Positions 32,907-43,759 of a DNA stretch of 64,000 nt are shown here, one piece after another. The notes under the pieces were generated by a model. That model was not told where the DNA came from and made no database searches. It was given only the letters and a program-made list of their open reading frames with translations. The stretch comes from Rhypophila decipiens (lineage: Eukaryota; Ascomycota; Sordariomycetes; Sordariales; Naviculisporaceae): assembly GCA_033297075.1 (NCBI GenBank), contig MU858054.1, forward strand, positions 186,001 through 250,000, read 5' to 3'. A program made the translations under genes and the position numbers. How positions within the stretch are numbered: the stretch's first letter is position 1; each line of letters opens with the position of its first letter.

Positions 32907-33887
32907 ATGAGTTCGATCTGGGGGTCGCCGGCCGTGTTCCGGCACCTTGTGAAGGGTGCGATAATACGCACGACGGCGCGCAACCAGAGACGATGGGCGC
33001 AGGTGCACGACGTGCGGTTCTTGGCCACGACACAGGAATCTCGTAGCGTGCTGGAAAAGTACCGCGAGAAGCTGGACAAGAAAGCGCGCGAGGAAGGATT
33101 ACCTGATATCGAGGCTCTCAAAAAAGCATATTCGGACAAGATCGAGGCGGTTAGGAAACGGGCGGATGCGCAGGATCCATTGGTTGCTGCTGGGGTGGAG
33201 AGGCCGAGTTCTACTACTTCTACTACGATCCAAAAACCAGTTGAGCAAGCAGCAAAAGCGGCAACCAAAGAAAAGAAGGAATCAGGAACGGGAATAAAAC
33301 CGCTCTCGTCGATCCTCGACGTCGAAAAAGTCCGGTCCCTCCCCGAGCGCGAACTCACGGCCATCTGGCGCCTCCGGCACGCCAACAACCCGCAATCTCT
33401 ATGCGCGGTGGTTCCGTCCTCGACATATAAACATATTTCTGCGGCGGCACATGCATTCCCGCAATTTGTTTTGCCGGTCCCGCACCCGGAACAAGGCGCC
33501 GAGCTGCATTTTCTGCAATGGACGTTTGATCCGCCTTCCAAGACGAGCACAGTACTGTTTACGCAATTGGCGGAATATAAAAACCGGGGCGAGTTTGCAC
33601 AGCCGCATACTACTGTGACGCATTATCTTGATCTTGCGGAAGGGAATAAGGATGAGGGCATGGTCTTGATGCAAGGGCTTGTTATGGAGAATCGGGGGTT
33701 TAGTGTCGAGAATGCGCAGTGGTTGGTTATGTGTCTCCAGAGGTTTTATGGCGGGTGGGATGGGATTGGGGGACAGCAGGGGAGGGAGAGGGCCGAGGAA
33801 CGGAGGAGGCTGTTGGAGTGGTTTTCTAGGGGGGATGAAAGGTTTAGTGTTGAGAAGTTGATGGAGGAGGCTGAGCGGATGGGTTAG
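32907..33887 (+). CDS. atp11: ATP11, mitochondrial F1-ATPase assembly chaperone
   Basis: Binds free beta subunit of F1 during ATP synthase assembly in the matrix. A single exon of 326 residues. I chose ATG 32907 because it begins a typical mitochondrial presequence (MSSIWGSPAVFRHLVKGAII, rich in Arg, no acids). The in-frame ATG at 32745 would add 54 unconserved residues. After a helical linker (VLEKYREKLDKKAREEGLPD) the ATP11 domain runs from about residue 135. Seen are LSSILDVEKVRSLPERELTA, IWRLRHANNPQSLCAVVP, FPQFVLPVPHPEQGAELHFL and HYLDLAEGNKDEGMVLMQGL. It sits just downstream of cytochrome c peroxidase on the same strand; the link is probably positional only. Confidence 0.92.
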   Translation: MSSIWGSPAVFRHLVKGAIIRTTARNQRRWAQVHDVRFLATTQESRSVLEKYREKLDKKAREEGLPDIEALKKAYSDKIEAVRKRADAQDPLVAAGVERPSSTTSTTIQKPVEQAAKAATKEKKESGTGIKPLSSILDVEKVRSLPERELTAIWRLRHANNPQSLCAVVPSSTYKHISAAAHAFPQFVLPVPHPEQGAELHFLQWTFDPPSKTSTVLFTQLAEYKNRGEFAQPHTTVTHYLDLAEGNKDEGMVLMQGLVMENRGFSVENAQWLVMCLQRFYGGWDGIGGQQGRERAEERRRLLEWFSRGDERFSVEKLMEEAERMG

Positions 33888-34289
33888 TCTGTTGTTTTTT
33901 GGACTTGGGGGGTTTGGTTGAGGGTAATATAGGGGCGGTTGATTGTAGGTTAGGTTCGGTCGGTCATATCCATGACCAAATGTATTGCAGTGTAAATGTA
34001 CATATAGGATGGGGTCGTTTGTATTATTATAGAGACGAGACAACAGGAACCTGGCATCTAGAATAGGGCCAGATTTCCTCGTCTAGATCATGAACAGAGG
34101 AACAGTACAATGCATATAGAAGCTCATGAGGAGAGCAGTCGCAAAACATGAAGAATACCGGTCGGCTGCAATGCATGTCCAACATGAATATATACCGACT
34201 CGACCATGCAAGGTCAAGATACATATGTACAGATCTCTGCACATCTACCATGCTGGCAGGCTATCCTACGCACTTGTTAATAGCAATGC
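33888..34289. other. Intergenic, convergent
   Basis: 400 bp between the ends of Atp11 (+) and the small secreted protein (-). GT-rich on the left. No gene is seen. Confidence 0.4.
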
Positions 34290-34912
34290 TCAAGGCTGAG
34301 AGCTCCCCTGAAAGTTAACACCCCGACTAGGCTGGCCCGCCGACGCACGATCAAGCTCGACATTCTTGTTCAACTTGGTCAACGTATCAGCCAACTTGTC
34401 GGCAACATCCCGCCCCCTGGCCTGGTCAATCTGCAAAGACAGGGCAAAGAGCTTGAGCTTCAGGACCTTGTTCTTGATCTTGCCGACCTGGAGGATCCTT
34501 CCCTGGGGCGTGTTCGTGCCGCCCGCGTTGGCTATCGCCTCGTTGAACCCGCCTCCTCTGGTCTCTGCGTTTTCGGCTGTTTTTCGGGCTGCTTTTATTA
34601 TGGCTAGGTCTTGGGATGATACGGATGCTAGGTTGGATTCGTCGATCTGGAAATTTTTTGGAGAGGCGGTTAGGCTAGGCTTGATGTTTATGTGGGCAGG
34701 TTGGGTTGGGTTGATGGTCTACAACTTACGGGGAACTTGGCTTGGACTTCGGCGAGGGCGTTTCCTCCTACTCCGTCCGAGATTTGGAATTGGACGTAGT
34801 CCTGTACTTGGAGGATGTTGGCCTGTCGTTTCGTCTTTTCCATCATGGTGGTTGTTGGTAAGGCCATGGCGGAGACCATCATGGAAAAGAGGAAGGCTGA
34901 CTTGAAATACAT
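34290..34912 (-). CDS. Small secreted protein, conserved hypothetical type
   Basis: Minus-strand exons 34912-34730 and 34646-34290; 179 residues. A signal peptide (MYFKSAFLFSMMVSAMALP) is followed by a short pro-segment ending in KTKR, a Kex2-type dibasic site. The mature part is QANILQVQDYVQFQISDGVG, then helices NALAEVQAKFPIDESNLASV and DLAIIKAARKTAENAETRGG, then VGKIKNKVLKLKLFALSLQI. There are no cysteines in the mature part. I recall similar cysteine-free helical secreted proteins being widespread in ascomycetes without known function. The intron has a GTAAGT donor and TTCCAG acceptor and sits between codons. Secretion is well supported; function is unknown. Confidence 0.82.
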
Positions 34913-37900
34913 GTTGCTGATATGAGAGTGCCGATTAGGGAGGAAGTATGTCTGTTGGAGATGGGCTGTATTGTATATATTGGACTTGAGGCAAAAAGAA
35001 CCCAGCGCTGCTGTGGTAAGAAGTGAAGCAGATTATGGAAATAAAAGTACCGGACTAGACAGGAAGAAGGAGATGGAGAAGAGAAGAGCAAAGGAAGTTG
35101 AGCATGATCATGAACGGCATATTTGAGGAAGCAACATGTATAAACTCGGGATCCGTATCCGTATAGCAACTTGCTATATCCATATCAGTCTTCCATCCAC
35201 TTTGTCTCATTATTCCCAGTCCCAGGGGAACATGTGTTTGGGATGGTCAGTCTCAGTTGCCAAATACAACTCTGCGTGCTCGCATACAGGCTTGACAAGG
35301 CGGCTTCGAACACTAGTACCCGTGGAGTTGAGAAGGTCCAACCGAATTACCCTGGTCTCGCGGGAAACACGGCGATCATAAGAGCCCGAGTATTCATGAG
35401 ATGGCAGCAATCCGAGTTCACGGAGGTAGCTTTTGTCGCACATCTTAAAGCACGCTATTATGCGATCTGCTTCATACCCCTGAGCCTCCTTGTCTAACCG
35501 GCGCTAAAATCCGGGGCTGCGGAAGTGCCAAGACATGTTGAATGTCGAGATGAACCATCGGTTGCGCAACATCACCACCAGAAACATCAGAAGTAGTAAA
35601 AAATGGCCTGCGTTCCTTCCTCTTCTTGATTCCCCAATTATGTCAGCTTCATCATTTTATACTTCACCGACTGTGGGTCCATGCGCAAGTTTTGGTTGCC
35701 GGTGAAGATGATCGAGAGGGGTATCAACCGTGGAAGGAAGGAACAGTCGGAGTGTGAGTCTCAATACAAAGCATACATTTCCTCCTGGTGCTCACGACCA
35801 AAGACATCCGTTCCGATCATGAGATGCTTTTTATATTTCTTCCCTGCTGCAGAAAACACAACACACATGACCTTGATAGTCCACCATCAACATGAAGACG
35901 CGGATGATAAACATGACAATCCAGGCAAAGCAGATTACCACCTAGGACATCATATGTCGACCCTCGGGCAAACAATCTCAGTTACAGTACATGCTGCAGG
36001 TTACTGCATATCAACAGGATACCTGCGCTGTATTGACCAAGTAGATGGACTTAGCCATCGCATAGTACATCACATCCAACAACCGCAGGATATCAAATTC
36101 CCAACATTAGGCCAAGACCCCGCCACTTATGTGTGCATATCTCGGAGCACAACCACGGCTGTGACCGGAACCAAGATCATTCAGCTGGTAATGATGCCTT
36201 GTTGGAATGGTATGCTGAAAACTCATTCCGTCTCGCTCATCATGTTGCTCTTTTTGGAAGGCTCGCTCTATCAGGTCATGTCCATTGCTAACAGATCGAT
36301 AGCTTCTCCTTCAACAGTCAGCCGGTTGTGTAGTCATATGACGACCAGGCTGACTTGGCGAATCACTACCTGAAGAAATAAACATGAGCTGACGGTGATC
36401 TGAGCTCAGAGAAGCGATTAGACCATATGTTGGGACGGCTTGGAATATTCTTTGGGCTAGGTAAGGGAGGCACGGTTAGCTACCGGAAGAATCACATGCA
36501 GGATCTCATGATGGAGTTGATATATCGCCTTTGGGTTGGCACCCGGCTCTTGGATCGGACATATATACCCGCCTCGGTCTTGTCTTGGGCAATTTCTCCT
36601 TTGCCTCACGAGGACTCATCAACCGGAGCTGTACGTGAGGAAACACTGCAGCCTCTTCACCAATCAGACTCGCTTGCCGTCACTTTTCCCGAGGAAGTCC
36701 ACGGCCCAAATTCTCGGGACCAAGAAACTTCTGGGAGGCAACATGCACTCCTTATCCTCCTGGAATAGCTTGGTACATACTCAGAGGTCCGCGAACCACC
36801 CATCGCCCAGGAAACACCGGCAGCTAGAAACCCCGAAACTGGACCAGTGTTCAGCATCATGAGCTCGCGTTAGCCTACGCGAGATGACTGCTTGGAGATT
36901 TCAACGATATGCCATTCAATGGGACGACCTATGGTTTAGATATACACAACGCGAGCCACAAGCACATCAATCATCACGATGCCGGTCCGTTGCACAAGGC
37001 AGTATGACCTGGTGCGCTGAGCTGGGAGACAAGCAGGAGTGGAATAGGCGCAAGATCGCCACAACTGTTAGCCACTCGCATGTTCCGCATCTTCTTCGAT
37101 CGGCTATTCTATCGGAAGCGGCCTCCCCCAAGCGTGTAGCTGCAAAAGCAAACAACGGACATAATACAGCGGGTGTACCCGAAGAGGATGTTCGGGATGC
37201 GGCAGCCCCCAAGGTACAGGTGGCGTCAGCATACATCTGGCCACTCTGTGTGCTCCACGTGGATTGGGACGATAGGAGGTACCAGAGACGCAGATATACA
37301 ACAACTCCAGAAAAGGCACCCGTATACACAAAGAATCATCTTTAATCATCTAAATGGTGTGTCTGAAAGATTTTCATCTCAGGCGACATGCGGTCCACGA
37401 CGACCAGATCAGCAACCCCTCTCCTTCTCGGGAAACTGAGGCCCAGAGCCATGGCAGGAATTTATATTCTCGACCATACCCCCGTCTAGATCTTCCTCCC
37501 TCCCAGTCCGATCCACGGCTCACTCCCAGCATTGCGGTCCACGGTTGTCCTCATCTATCGATACACGCCCTATGGACTAGACCTGGCATTCCGAAGTCGA
37601 CCGAGCAGCCCGAACACCTTCTTGATCAAGGCGACGGAGACTAGCGTAGTCGTATTTCTAACCATCTGGAGTCCTCGCAATATTAGCCGGTTGCTCAGGT
37701 GGGCTCAAAAGCTGGAGACAAGAGGCGGTCAATGTGATATTGATCTGGAGTTGCTTATGGGTATCCGTCACACCTCACACAGAGCCAACTAGCCAGTCCA
37801 CAGGTTCGAAAAGCTTTTTCGGTGAGAGAAGGGTCATGGGTCGAGGCTGGGTTAATCAAACGAACAATTCCATTGGCCTTGGATCCAGGGGCGTGATATC

Positions 37901-38773
37901 GAGACCAGATGGGGGTGGAAGGTTCAGTCCAGTAAACCCGCCAAGCTCCTTTCTGGTGACTACAACTGAATGCAATCATGGCAATAGACGTACAGTGTCT
38001 CTCGGGAGAGGTCGATGGATAAATAGAGATGACAATACGAAAGCGGTATCCTGATTTCAACCAAGGAAGGAGATGGATGTACATGTACCGAACTCGTAAA
38101 AGGGCCAACTAATTCACTGATCACAGTCGCCACACCGAGCCAAGGCAGAAAATTATCATAAGATCAATCTCTAGATGCCTATAAAGAGATCCCGATCCTT
38201 GGTCTGAGATCTGAAGAATCTTGCATGACAGACATAGGAAAATCTTACTCTTTCAGACATTCTCAACCCCAAGATCCCGCCTTGTATCCTTCAAAATCTC
38301 TGCACATAAAGTCTTCCTATATACCTCTTGGTTGCTCTTTATTGAACACTGACTCTTGAAGACTTGTAAACTTGCCAACCAGGTATGAACACTAGACTGG
38401 ATAGAATGATAATTATACAGATAATTATGCATGCTTTTGCTAAATATGACATGACTGACTCTGAAGGGCAATAGATTTCGCATACCTGCTTACAAACATC
38501 TCACTGCTACTATCAAGCAAACCCCCATCGAGATTTGGCCCTACATCACCTCCTAGCAGCCGCCGCAAACAACACCTTTCATATCACATTCTACCTGTTC
38601 ACCCAGTATATACCGGCCCACCTTGCCTCTGTTCTGTCTACTCTCGAGGTGCAATCGAGCCCATCCACGCGGAAACTACGCCACGAAATATATATCCGGC
38701 CCTTGCTACCTACCTACCTAGGGCACACACACACACACACACACACAAAGAAAAAACGACGACGACGACGACA
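34913..38773. other. Gene-poor region, 3.9 kb
   Basis: No frame here shows a conserved motif, codon bias or a convincing exon chain. The longest open frame (35681-36373, +, 230 codons) reads as low-complexity non-protein sequence. GC content is ordinary, so it is not obviously RIP-degraded. It could hold long non-coding RNA or a decayed gene that I cannot resolve. It ends in TACC repeats and a CA microsatellite. Confidence 0.4.
38724..38747. repeat. (CA)n microsatellite
   Basis: About 12 CA units, followed within ten bases by five CGA/GAC units (38757-38772) that run up to the ATG of the short ORF. Confidence 0.9.
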
Positions 38774-38878
38774 ATGGCCAAGAAATACTGCGACCACTAC
38801 AAAAAGCACGGATGCAAGGAGATGGTAGACGCCGATAAGAGTCTCTGCGAGAACTGTGAGAAAGATCTTTGTACATAG
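38774..38878 (+). CDS. Short Cys/His-rich ORF, 34 residues
   Basis: ATG at 38774 in a good context (GACAATGGCC) and TAG at 38876. The peptide starts MAKKYCDHYKKHGCKEMVDA and ends SLCENCEKDLCT. It has five Cys and two His in the spacing C-x-H-x3-H-x-C-x9-C-x2-C-x4-C, which resembles a small zinc-binding knuckle. It is strongly charged and has no signal peptide, so it would be cytosolic or nuclear. The probability of this residue pattern arising in random sequence is low, but a 34-codon frame alone proves little. No neighbour shares its job. A longer overlapping plus-strand frame (38535-38828) reads through the microsatellites and is not preferred. Confidence 0.45.
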   Translation: MAKKYCDHYKKHGCKEMVDADKSLCENCEKDLCT

Positions 38879-39381
38879 TAGTCCTTGATTCAGTGCACAA
38901 GGGGAATGATAGAGCAAGGAGGAGGAGGAGGAGGAGGAGTAAAAGAGCAGCAGCCTCAAAAGGCGTCTAGGAAATACCACAAGTACAAGTACTGTACATA
39001 AATCTTCTACCTACTTTGAATAACTTTCTATGCTCTCTTATTCATGGTTCTCATGTTGACGGCTGTGCTCAGTGTGACTGACCCATGATCCGACTGGATT
39101 GGTATAATCCGTAAGGCGTGATGTGATGTTGGTCGAAAATTAAAGAGTCAAGGGTAAGCGCGCTATGGATACCTAGGGACTGTTTGTCTGTTGTCATAAC
39201 AACAACTTGGGATTTCAGGGGCAAACAACGACCGGCAAACTCGTCGATACAAGAGATCAACCCTCCAAACGCAGGCAAGTAATCTGCCACGGTTGATCAT
39301 ATCAACACACAAGTCAAGGCAAGACAAGAAGGTCATCATGATTTAATCAAGCGGTTTCTCATTCATCATATTCACTCCCAG

Positions 39382-39488
39382 TACTCGTGCACGCCCCAGA
39401 GTTCATGGACTCGCAGTTTCGCTCGCACACAGTGTTTGGTGCGAGCGAAGTCAGCGAGAGCCTTGAACTCTGGGGCATGGCACGAGTA
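39382..39488. repeat. Long imperfect inverted repeat (hairpin)
   Basis: Left arm 39382-39428 begins TACTCGTGCACGCCCCAGAG and ends TTTCGCTCGCAC. Right arm 39439-39488 is its near reverse complement (GTGCGAGCGAAG ... CATGGCACGAGTA). They are separated by a 10-nt loop. About 40 of 47 positions pair, with short bulges in the middle. The perfectly matched blocks are CGAGCGAA/TTCGCTCG next to the loop, CCCCAGAGTTCA, and TACTCGTGC at the base. The right arm also carries the motif shared with 10953-10980. It lies outside any gene I can call. It could be a fold-back RNA (milRNA-like) precursor or a decayed transposon end pair. Confidence 0.75.
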
Positions 39489-39490
39489 AC
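39463..39490 (+). repeat. Dispersed motif copy B (TCTGGGGCATGGCACGAGTA)
   Basis: It forms the outer part of the right hairpin arm and matches 10953-10980. Both substitutions inside the block are G in copy A and A here, the direction expected from C-to-T change on the other strand. Confidence 0.6.
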
Positions 39491-39960
39491 ACAGAACTTG
39501 AACTATGCAACACGAAAAAGAATCCTCGAGCAAGAACTCCCAAGCACATGAAGGACCCCAACCCAAATAGAAGGTTAAACAAACATCTGGTGTTGTTGTG
39601 TATTCATAAATGCCAGCGAGTATGCCCAGTTTCTCAATTCAAAAGCAGAAAGTAGCTGCCAGAGGTATCTAAAACATTGGTTTCCAACCACAAAGCAACA
39701 TAAAAAAAAAGGCTTTCATAAAATCTCCAAGCATTCGTACTCCCCCAATAAGAATTAAACAATATGGACCCAGTAGAAGTGAAGGTTTAAAAAGTAATAG
39801 ACAATAAAAAAATGATGGGAGGCTCGGATGCAGGTCGTTAATGTGGTTTCGCTTAGAGGATGATATGTGCTGTGGTGGTCGTCGGATGAGATGCGACTTT
39901 AATTACAAGCTCGAAAGGGTGGTCATTCATTTTTGGGTCTCAAAAAATCATGTCCCTCGA

Positions 39961-40419
39961 TTATGCAAGAAGAGCAACACCGGCGCCAACAATGCCGAGG
40001 AGGAGGCCGGAGTGCACAAAGACAGAGCCAGAGCCGGCCTCGGCGATGGAAGAAGCAGGAGGCTGAGCAGGGTAGGTGGGAGTAGCTCCAGTGGTCTCGA
40101 CGGGGTAGCCGGCCGACGTCGGCGCAGTGTAGAAGCTCGAGGTGTGGTTGGAGTAGCCGCCAGTTGGGTAGACAACGGAAGAGGTCGAGTTGAGCACGGG
40201 GTAAGACTTGACAATGGTCGAGGAGGAGGCGGGGGCGGTGGTGCTGGCCTCATAGCCAGGGCAAGCGCTGATGGTGGGATTGCACTGGGTGACGGTGACG
40301 GTCTTGGTCAGAGTCGAGGTCGACGTGGTGGTCTCATCGGAAGAGGCAGTCACGTAGTCATCGGCCATGGCGACAGCAAAGCTGGTGGCCAGGCAAAGGA
40401 TGATGTTCTTGATCTGCAT
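39961..40419 (-). CDS. GPI-anchored Ser/Thr-rich cell-surface protein
   Basis: A single exon of 152 residues. The N-terminal signal peptide is MQIKNIILCLATSFAVAMA. The mature part begins DDYVTASSDETTTSTSTLTK and has two cysteines in TVTQCNPTISACPG. It is then dominated by Ser, Thr and Pro (likely O-glycosylated) with N-glycosylation sequons NST and NHT. The C-terminus has a small-residue region (EAGSGS) and a hydrophobic tail (GLLLGIVGAGVALLA), the GPI-anchor pattern. A wall or membrane surface role follows from this layout; no enzyme domain is present. The start at 40419 was chosen because it opens the signal peptide; upstream in-frame codons look non-coding. Confidence 0.85.
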   Translation of the reverse strand: MQIKNIILCLATSFAVAMADDYVTASSDETTTSTSTLTKTVTVTQCNPTISACPGYEASTTAPASSSTIVKSYPVLNSTSSVVYPTGGYSNHTSSFYTAPTSAGYPVETTGATPTYPAQPPASSIAEAGSGSVFVHSGLLLGIVGAGVALLA

Positions 40420-43400
40420 TTTGACTGATTTTTGGTGTCTTGGATAACGGACAAGTGTCGTTTGTGATGTTAAAGGCTCGTGAGTAAAATGGCAACGAAG
40501 ACCAGCGGTTGATTTCAAATAAAAGAAGGACAAGAGATCGAATTCGTTGATTTCGGGTTTAAAAGAATGTGAGGCTGATGCCGGAGCAATCGAGCAAAAT
40601 GAGTGTGGGTGAGCCTGGGATGGTGGTGGTAGAGAGAAGAGGAGGAGAGGAGGAGAGAACGGAAACCGGGGACGCGGCGCTTTTCTATGGGGATCGTGAC
40701 TGCCGCCTGTGGGAAACGCCCAACGGCCCAATGCCAGGGCAGCACTGGGGCGGCCAAACGACAGGGAAGAGTTTTCCACACCCAAATTGAGGTGCCACAG
40801 CGGTTCGTAAACCTGCCCTGGCATCCTGGGCCTGGACCTGTTGCCCCGTGCACTCTTACTAGGCGAGGCATTTTGACAGGGGTCCTGGGAGAAGTCAGAC
40901 AAATCCGAGCCACGCTGTCGAAGGGCGGGGAGGGTGCGGGAGAGCTTGTGTGCGTGTACCTGCTGTACCTGCAGATTGGAAAAGTGGAAATTGACCGGGA
41001 TGAGGGTGTGATCCCCGGGCTCCTATTGGTCGCGGCTACCACACCTGCAAGGTACGGCCAGCGGCGCATCCAAATTGAAAAACAACAGCCAGTTGTTTCA
41101 ACCGTGGTGGGACCGTCGTTTGCTTTCCAGTTTTCTTCCAAGCCATTCCCCATTTAGCTCAAATGAGGTTCGGGGCGCCAAGTCACGACAAGACAAGCAG
41201 GTCCACGTCAGGCAGGGTGTTGTTGGCAAGTTGGAGTGTGGGAGGGCACACGACGGTTGGCTGACCGCTGGCTCTCATCAACCAGAATCAGCAGCGCCGT
41301 TGCGATTTGTCAAAAACGCCCCAGAGTGCGCGACTCAACCCTCGAAAACCTGATTTTGGCCACGTTATCCCGTCTCAATTCTGGTCCGCATAATGGCTGG
41401 GAAGAGAAAAGAGTCGACCTCACTCGAGTCCGGTCATGTCAGCAGTGTTCCGTACGCCGTCTGGCGGATGATAAGGATCACCAGGGGTCCTTGTACGCCG
41501 TGCACCACCAAGCTCCGTGCTCATTCGGTTCGCAGTTACGCTAGGTATCGGGGAAATGGCAGGAGCTTGCTGGAGAGCAGCGAAAGGATCGCGCCACATC
41601 CGTAATGATATTGAATTCTTGTGCCTTCGCTCACGCATCACGACATTGAAATTGTGCACAACAGAAGCGGTCCCACCAGGCTCTTTAGCCGGCCATGAGC
41701 TGAATCGGAGAATTGGACGGTGGACCGGACCTTATATGAACTGCGGACGTCGCACACACGAATTCGAATGTTCCTGTGGAAGCTTCCATACTCCAAGAGG
41801 CGCCGCCATATTATTTGTGCTCCCAGAACGGCAGCAAACCGTCGCTGCAAATTCGGCTGGCCGCAACGAATCCGTATTGCACAGCGTCATCGGGCCTTTC
41901 CTTGATTCGGGCGTCAGGAAGATCTTATTTGACAGCGGTCTCCTTTCTCCAGATCTTCTCCCTGGGTTAGGACCAGGTAGAGGCCCCTGATGTTTTATTG
42001 GAAACGGGGCAGATTGCCCGTTAGGCTAGAAGGTGATATCGCGAATCGTGAGCCGACGCGATTTATTTCGGTTCCACCATTGTCCAGGCCAGGATGTGGT
42101 GGGACATCCTTCCCACTTCAATTAAAATCCCCCGAGCGTTGGTCTAATCACTTGGCTTTTGTTAATTGTGTTCGGGATCAGGACGATCAGATTCAGGGGA
42201 CGGTCGACTCCAGATGGTCATTTCCGCGAGCAATGCGTCTTTTGCCAATTGCGATGAGCAGACGATAAATCACAAAGGAGGAAATGCCTCATACGGCGGA
42301 CAGATTGGCGAATGGGTGCCGAAACTGCCAGTTAAATCCAGATGCAAATCTCCCGTTGAGGAGGGATCTTTCTTTTCTGGTGATCTGACTACATCCGTAC
42401 CCCGGACTAACACCATAACAATAAGTACTTGAACAACGACCATTGACAATCTGTGCAAGCATTGAGGTGTTCCCGGCATGTCTCCTTAGTCAAGGCGCTG
42501 ACCGGCACCGGCGAAAACCCAACAAGCACAAGTAGAACTGCCGAAAGAGATGGATTTATGCTCAGCGGCCCGTTCGCCGGCGTCGCTGACTGGTGGTGCT
42601 GTGAGCTAGCTGAAATAAGGTTTATCCCGGGAGTACCGACCGGGAGCATCCCGAGTCCATACGGAATGGAGCCAAGTTCGGAGCACTGGAAGCTTATACC
42701 CGGACTTATCCCGGCCCCGGCTGGGGTCTTGGCACCGGCTCGGGGCCGGAGACGGGAGCTCGTGACAGGTCCCAATTCCCAACACGTCATGCACTTGTGG
42801 AGTTTCGAAATCTATCGAAACATCAACTCTTTATCTTATTCTGACAACAACCAGGTAGGCATGTCCAGTCACCAGAACACACCTCTCCTTTCTGGTTGAC
42901 AGTCCACTAATGCCGGGGACTTCTACGTCTGGGTTTGAGTTATCGGCCTATATCAGCCGCTTATCCACATCACATTCCTTTTACTGTTGCCTGCCTCGAG
43001 TCCGGCCACATCCCATATGTCAATACTTTCAACAGTATGGTCTAATCCATATAACAGCTCATATGGAATGGGCGCCCCGAAGAAGACCGAGTACCTCCTC
43101 TTAAATCTTACCATTTGTCCAGAGACAAGCAACGGATAGGAATGAATACCAAGGTCTGAAAACCAGAGCTTCACCGCTCGGTCATTCTTTACCTCAATAA
43201 CTAGCAGAGCAAGATGGTAAATATCAACAAGTCTAAATGAATCAGCAGAACGCGCGGTTAAAGAGACCTGAAACAAAGGGAAAAGGCACATCACCTGTCG
43301 TGGTCGCTTTAACTCAAGCCAGGGCAACACTTGAGCTTTCTTACAACTGTGATGGTTTGACACTCACATCTCTCATTGGCTTTGCTCTTCTTCATCTTGT

Positions 43401-43759
43401 TTATCTTTCAGCTGCGTACCGCGAGCATTGGAACCCGACCAAATGAATGAACCTCGCTGCAATATCCAGGCCAGCATCATTCTGCAGGCTGCCCCTCAAA
43501 CTGTCATTTCACCCCTCATCCCGCATACGCATACCCCGCATAGGGGTCTACATGTGGGGCAACTTCCTCCCCTCCTTGCCAGGCCCAGACGATTCTAATC
43601 TGGACCACTTCGTACCTCTTTCCGTTGTTCCCTCTAAGCCCAACGGCAGTTAGGCATCGTGACAAGAATCGACAGAGCCAGACCAAACAGACAAAATACT
43701 ATTATAGTCAGCAAAAAGTAACTAACCGACCACACCTCCGAACCGCTCCCTCCTCGACA
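40420..43759. other. Gene-poor region, 3.3 kb, between divergent genes
   Basis: Upstream sequence of the GPI protein (-) and the SH3BGR-like gene (+). Open frames at 41517-41990 (+), 42453-42899 (+) and 42953-43363 (-) have no conserved features. I see no transposon domain or repeat. Regulatory DNA or non-coding RNA is possible. Confidence 0.4.

Larger units (their letters stand above)
38879..39960. other. Intergenic with long hairpin
   Basis: 1.1 kb between the short ORF and the 3' end of the GPI-anchored protein gene. It starts with a GGA microsatellite (38917-38939). Its main feature is the inverted repeat at 39382-39488. Confidence 0.5.

Noticed and set aside
35681..36373. 230-codon plus-strand frame
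   Set aside because: No conserved motif, no start context, unusual His/Thr/Ser composition, no exon chain. Not enough to call a gene.
36884..37345. 153-codon plus-strand frame
   Set aside because: Composition (many Trp, Arg, Gln) looks like translated non-coding DNA and nothing matches a family I know.
41393..41545. Cysteines resembling a Zn2Cys6 motif
   Set aside because: The cysteine spacing is wrong and falls in two different frames; treated as coincidence.
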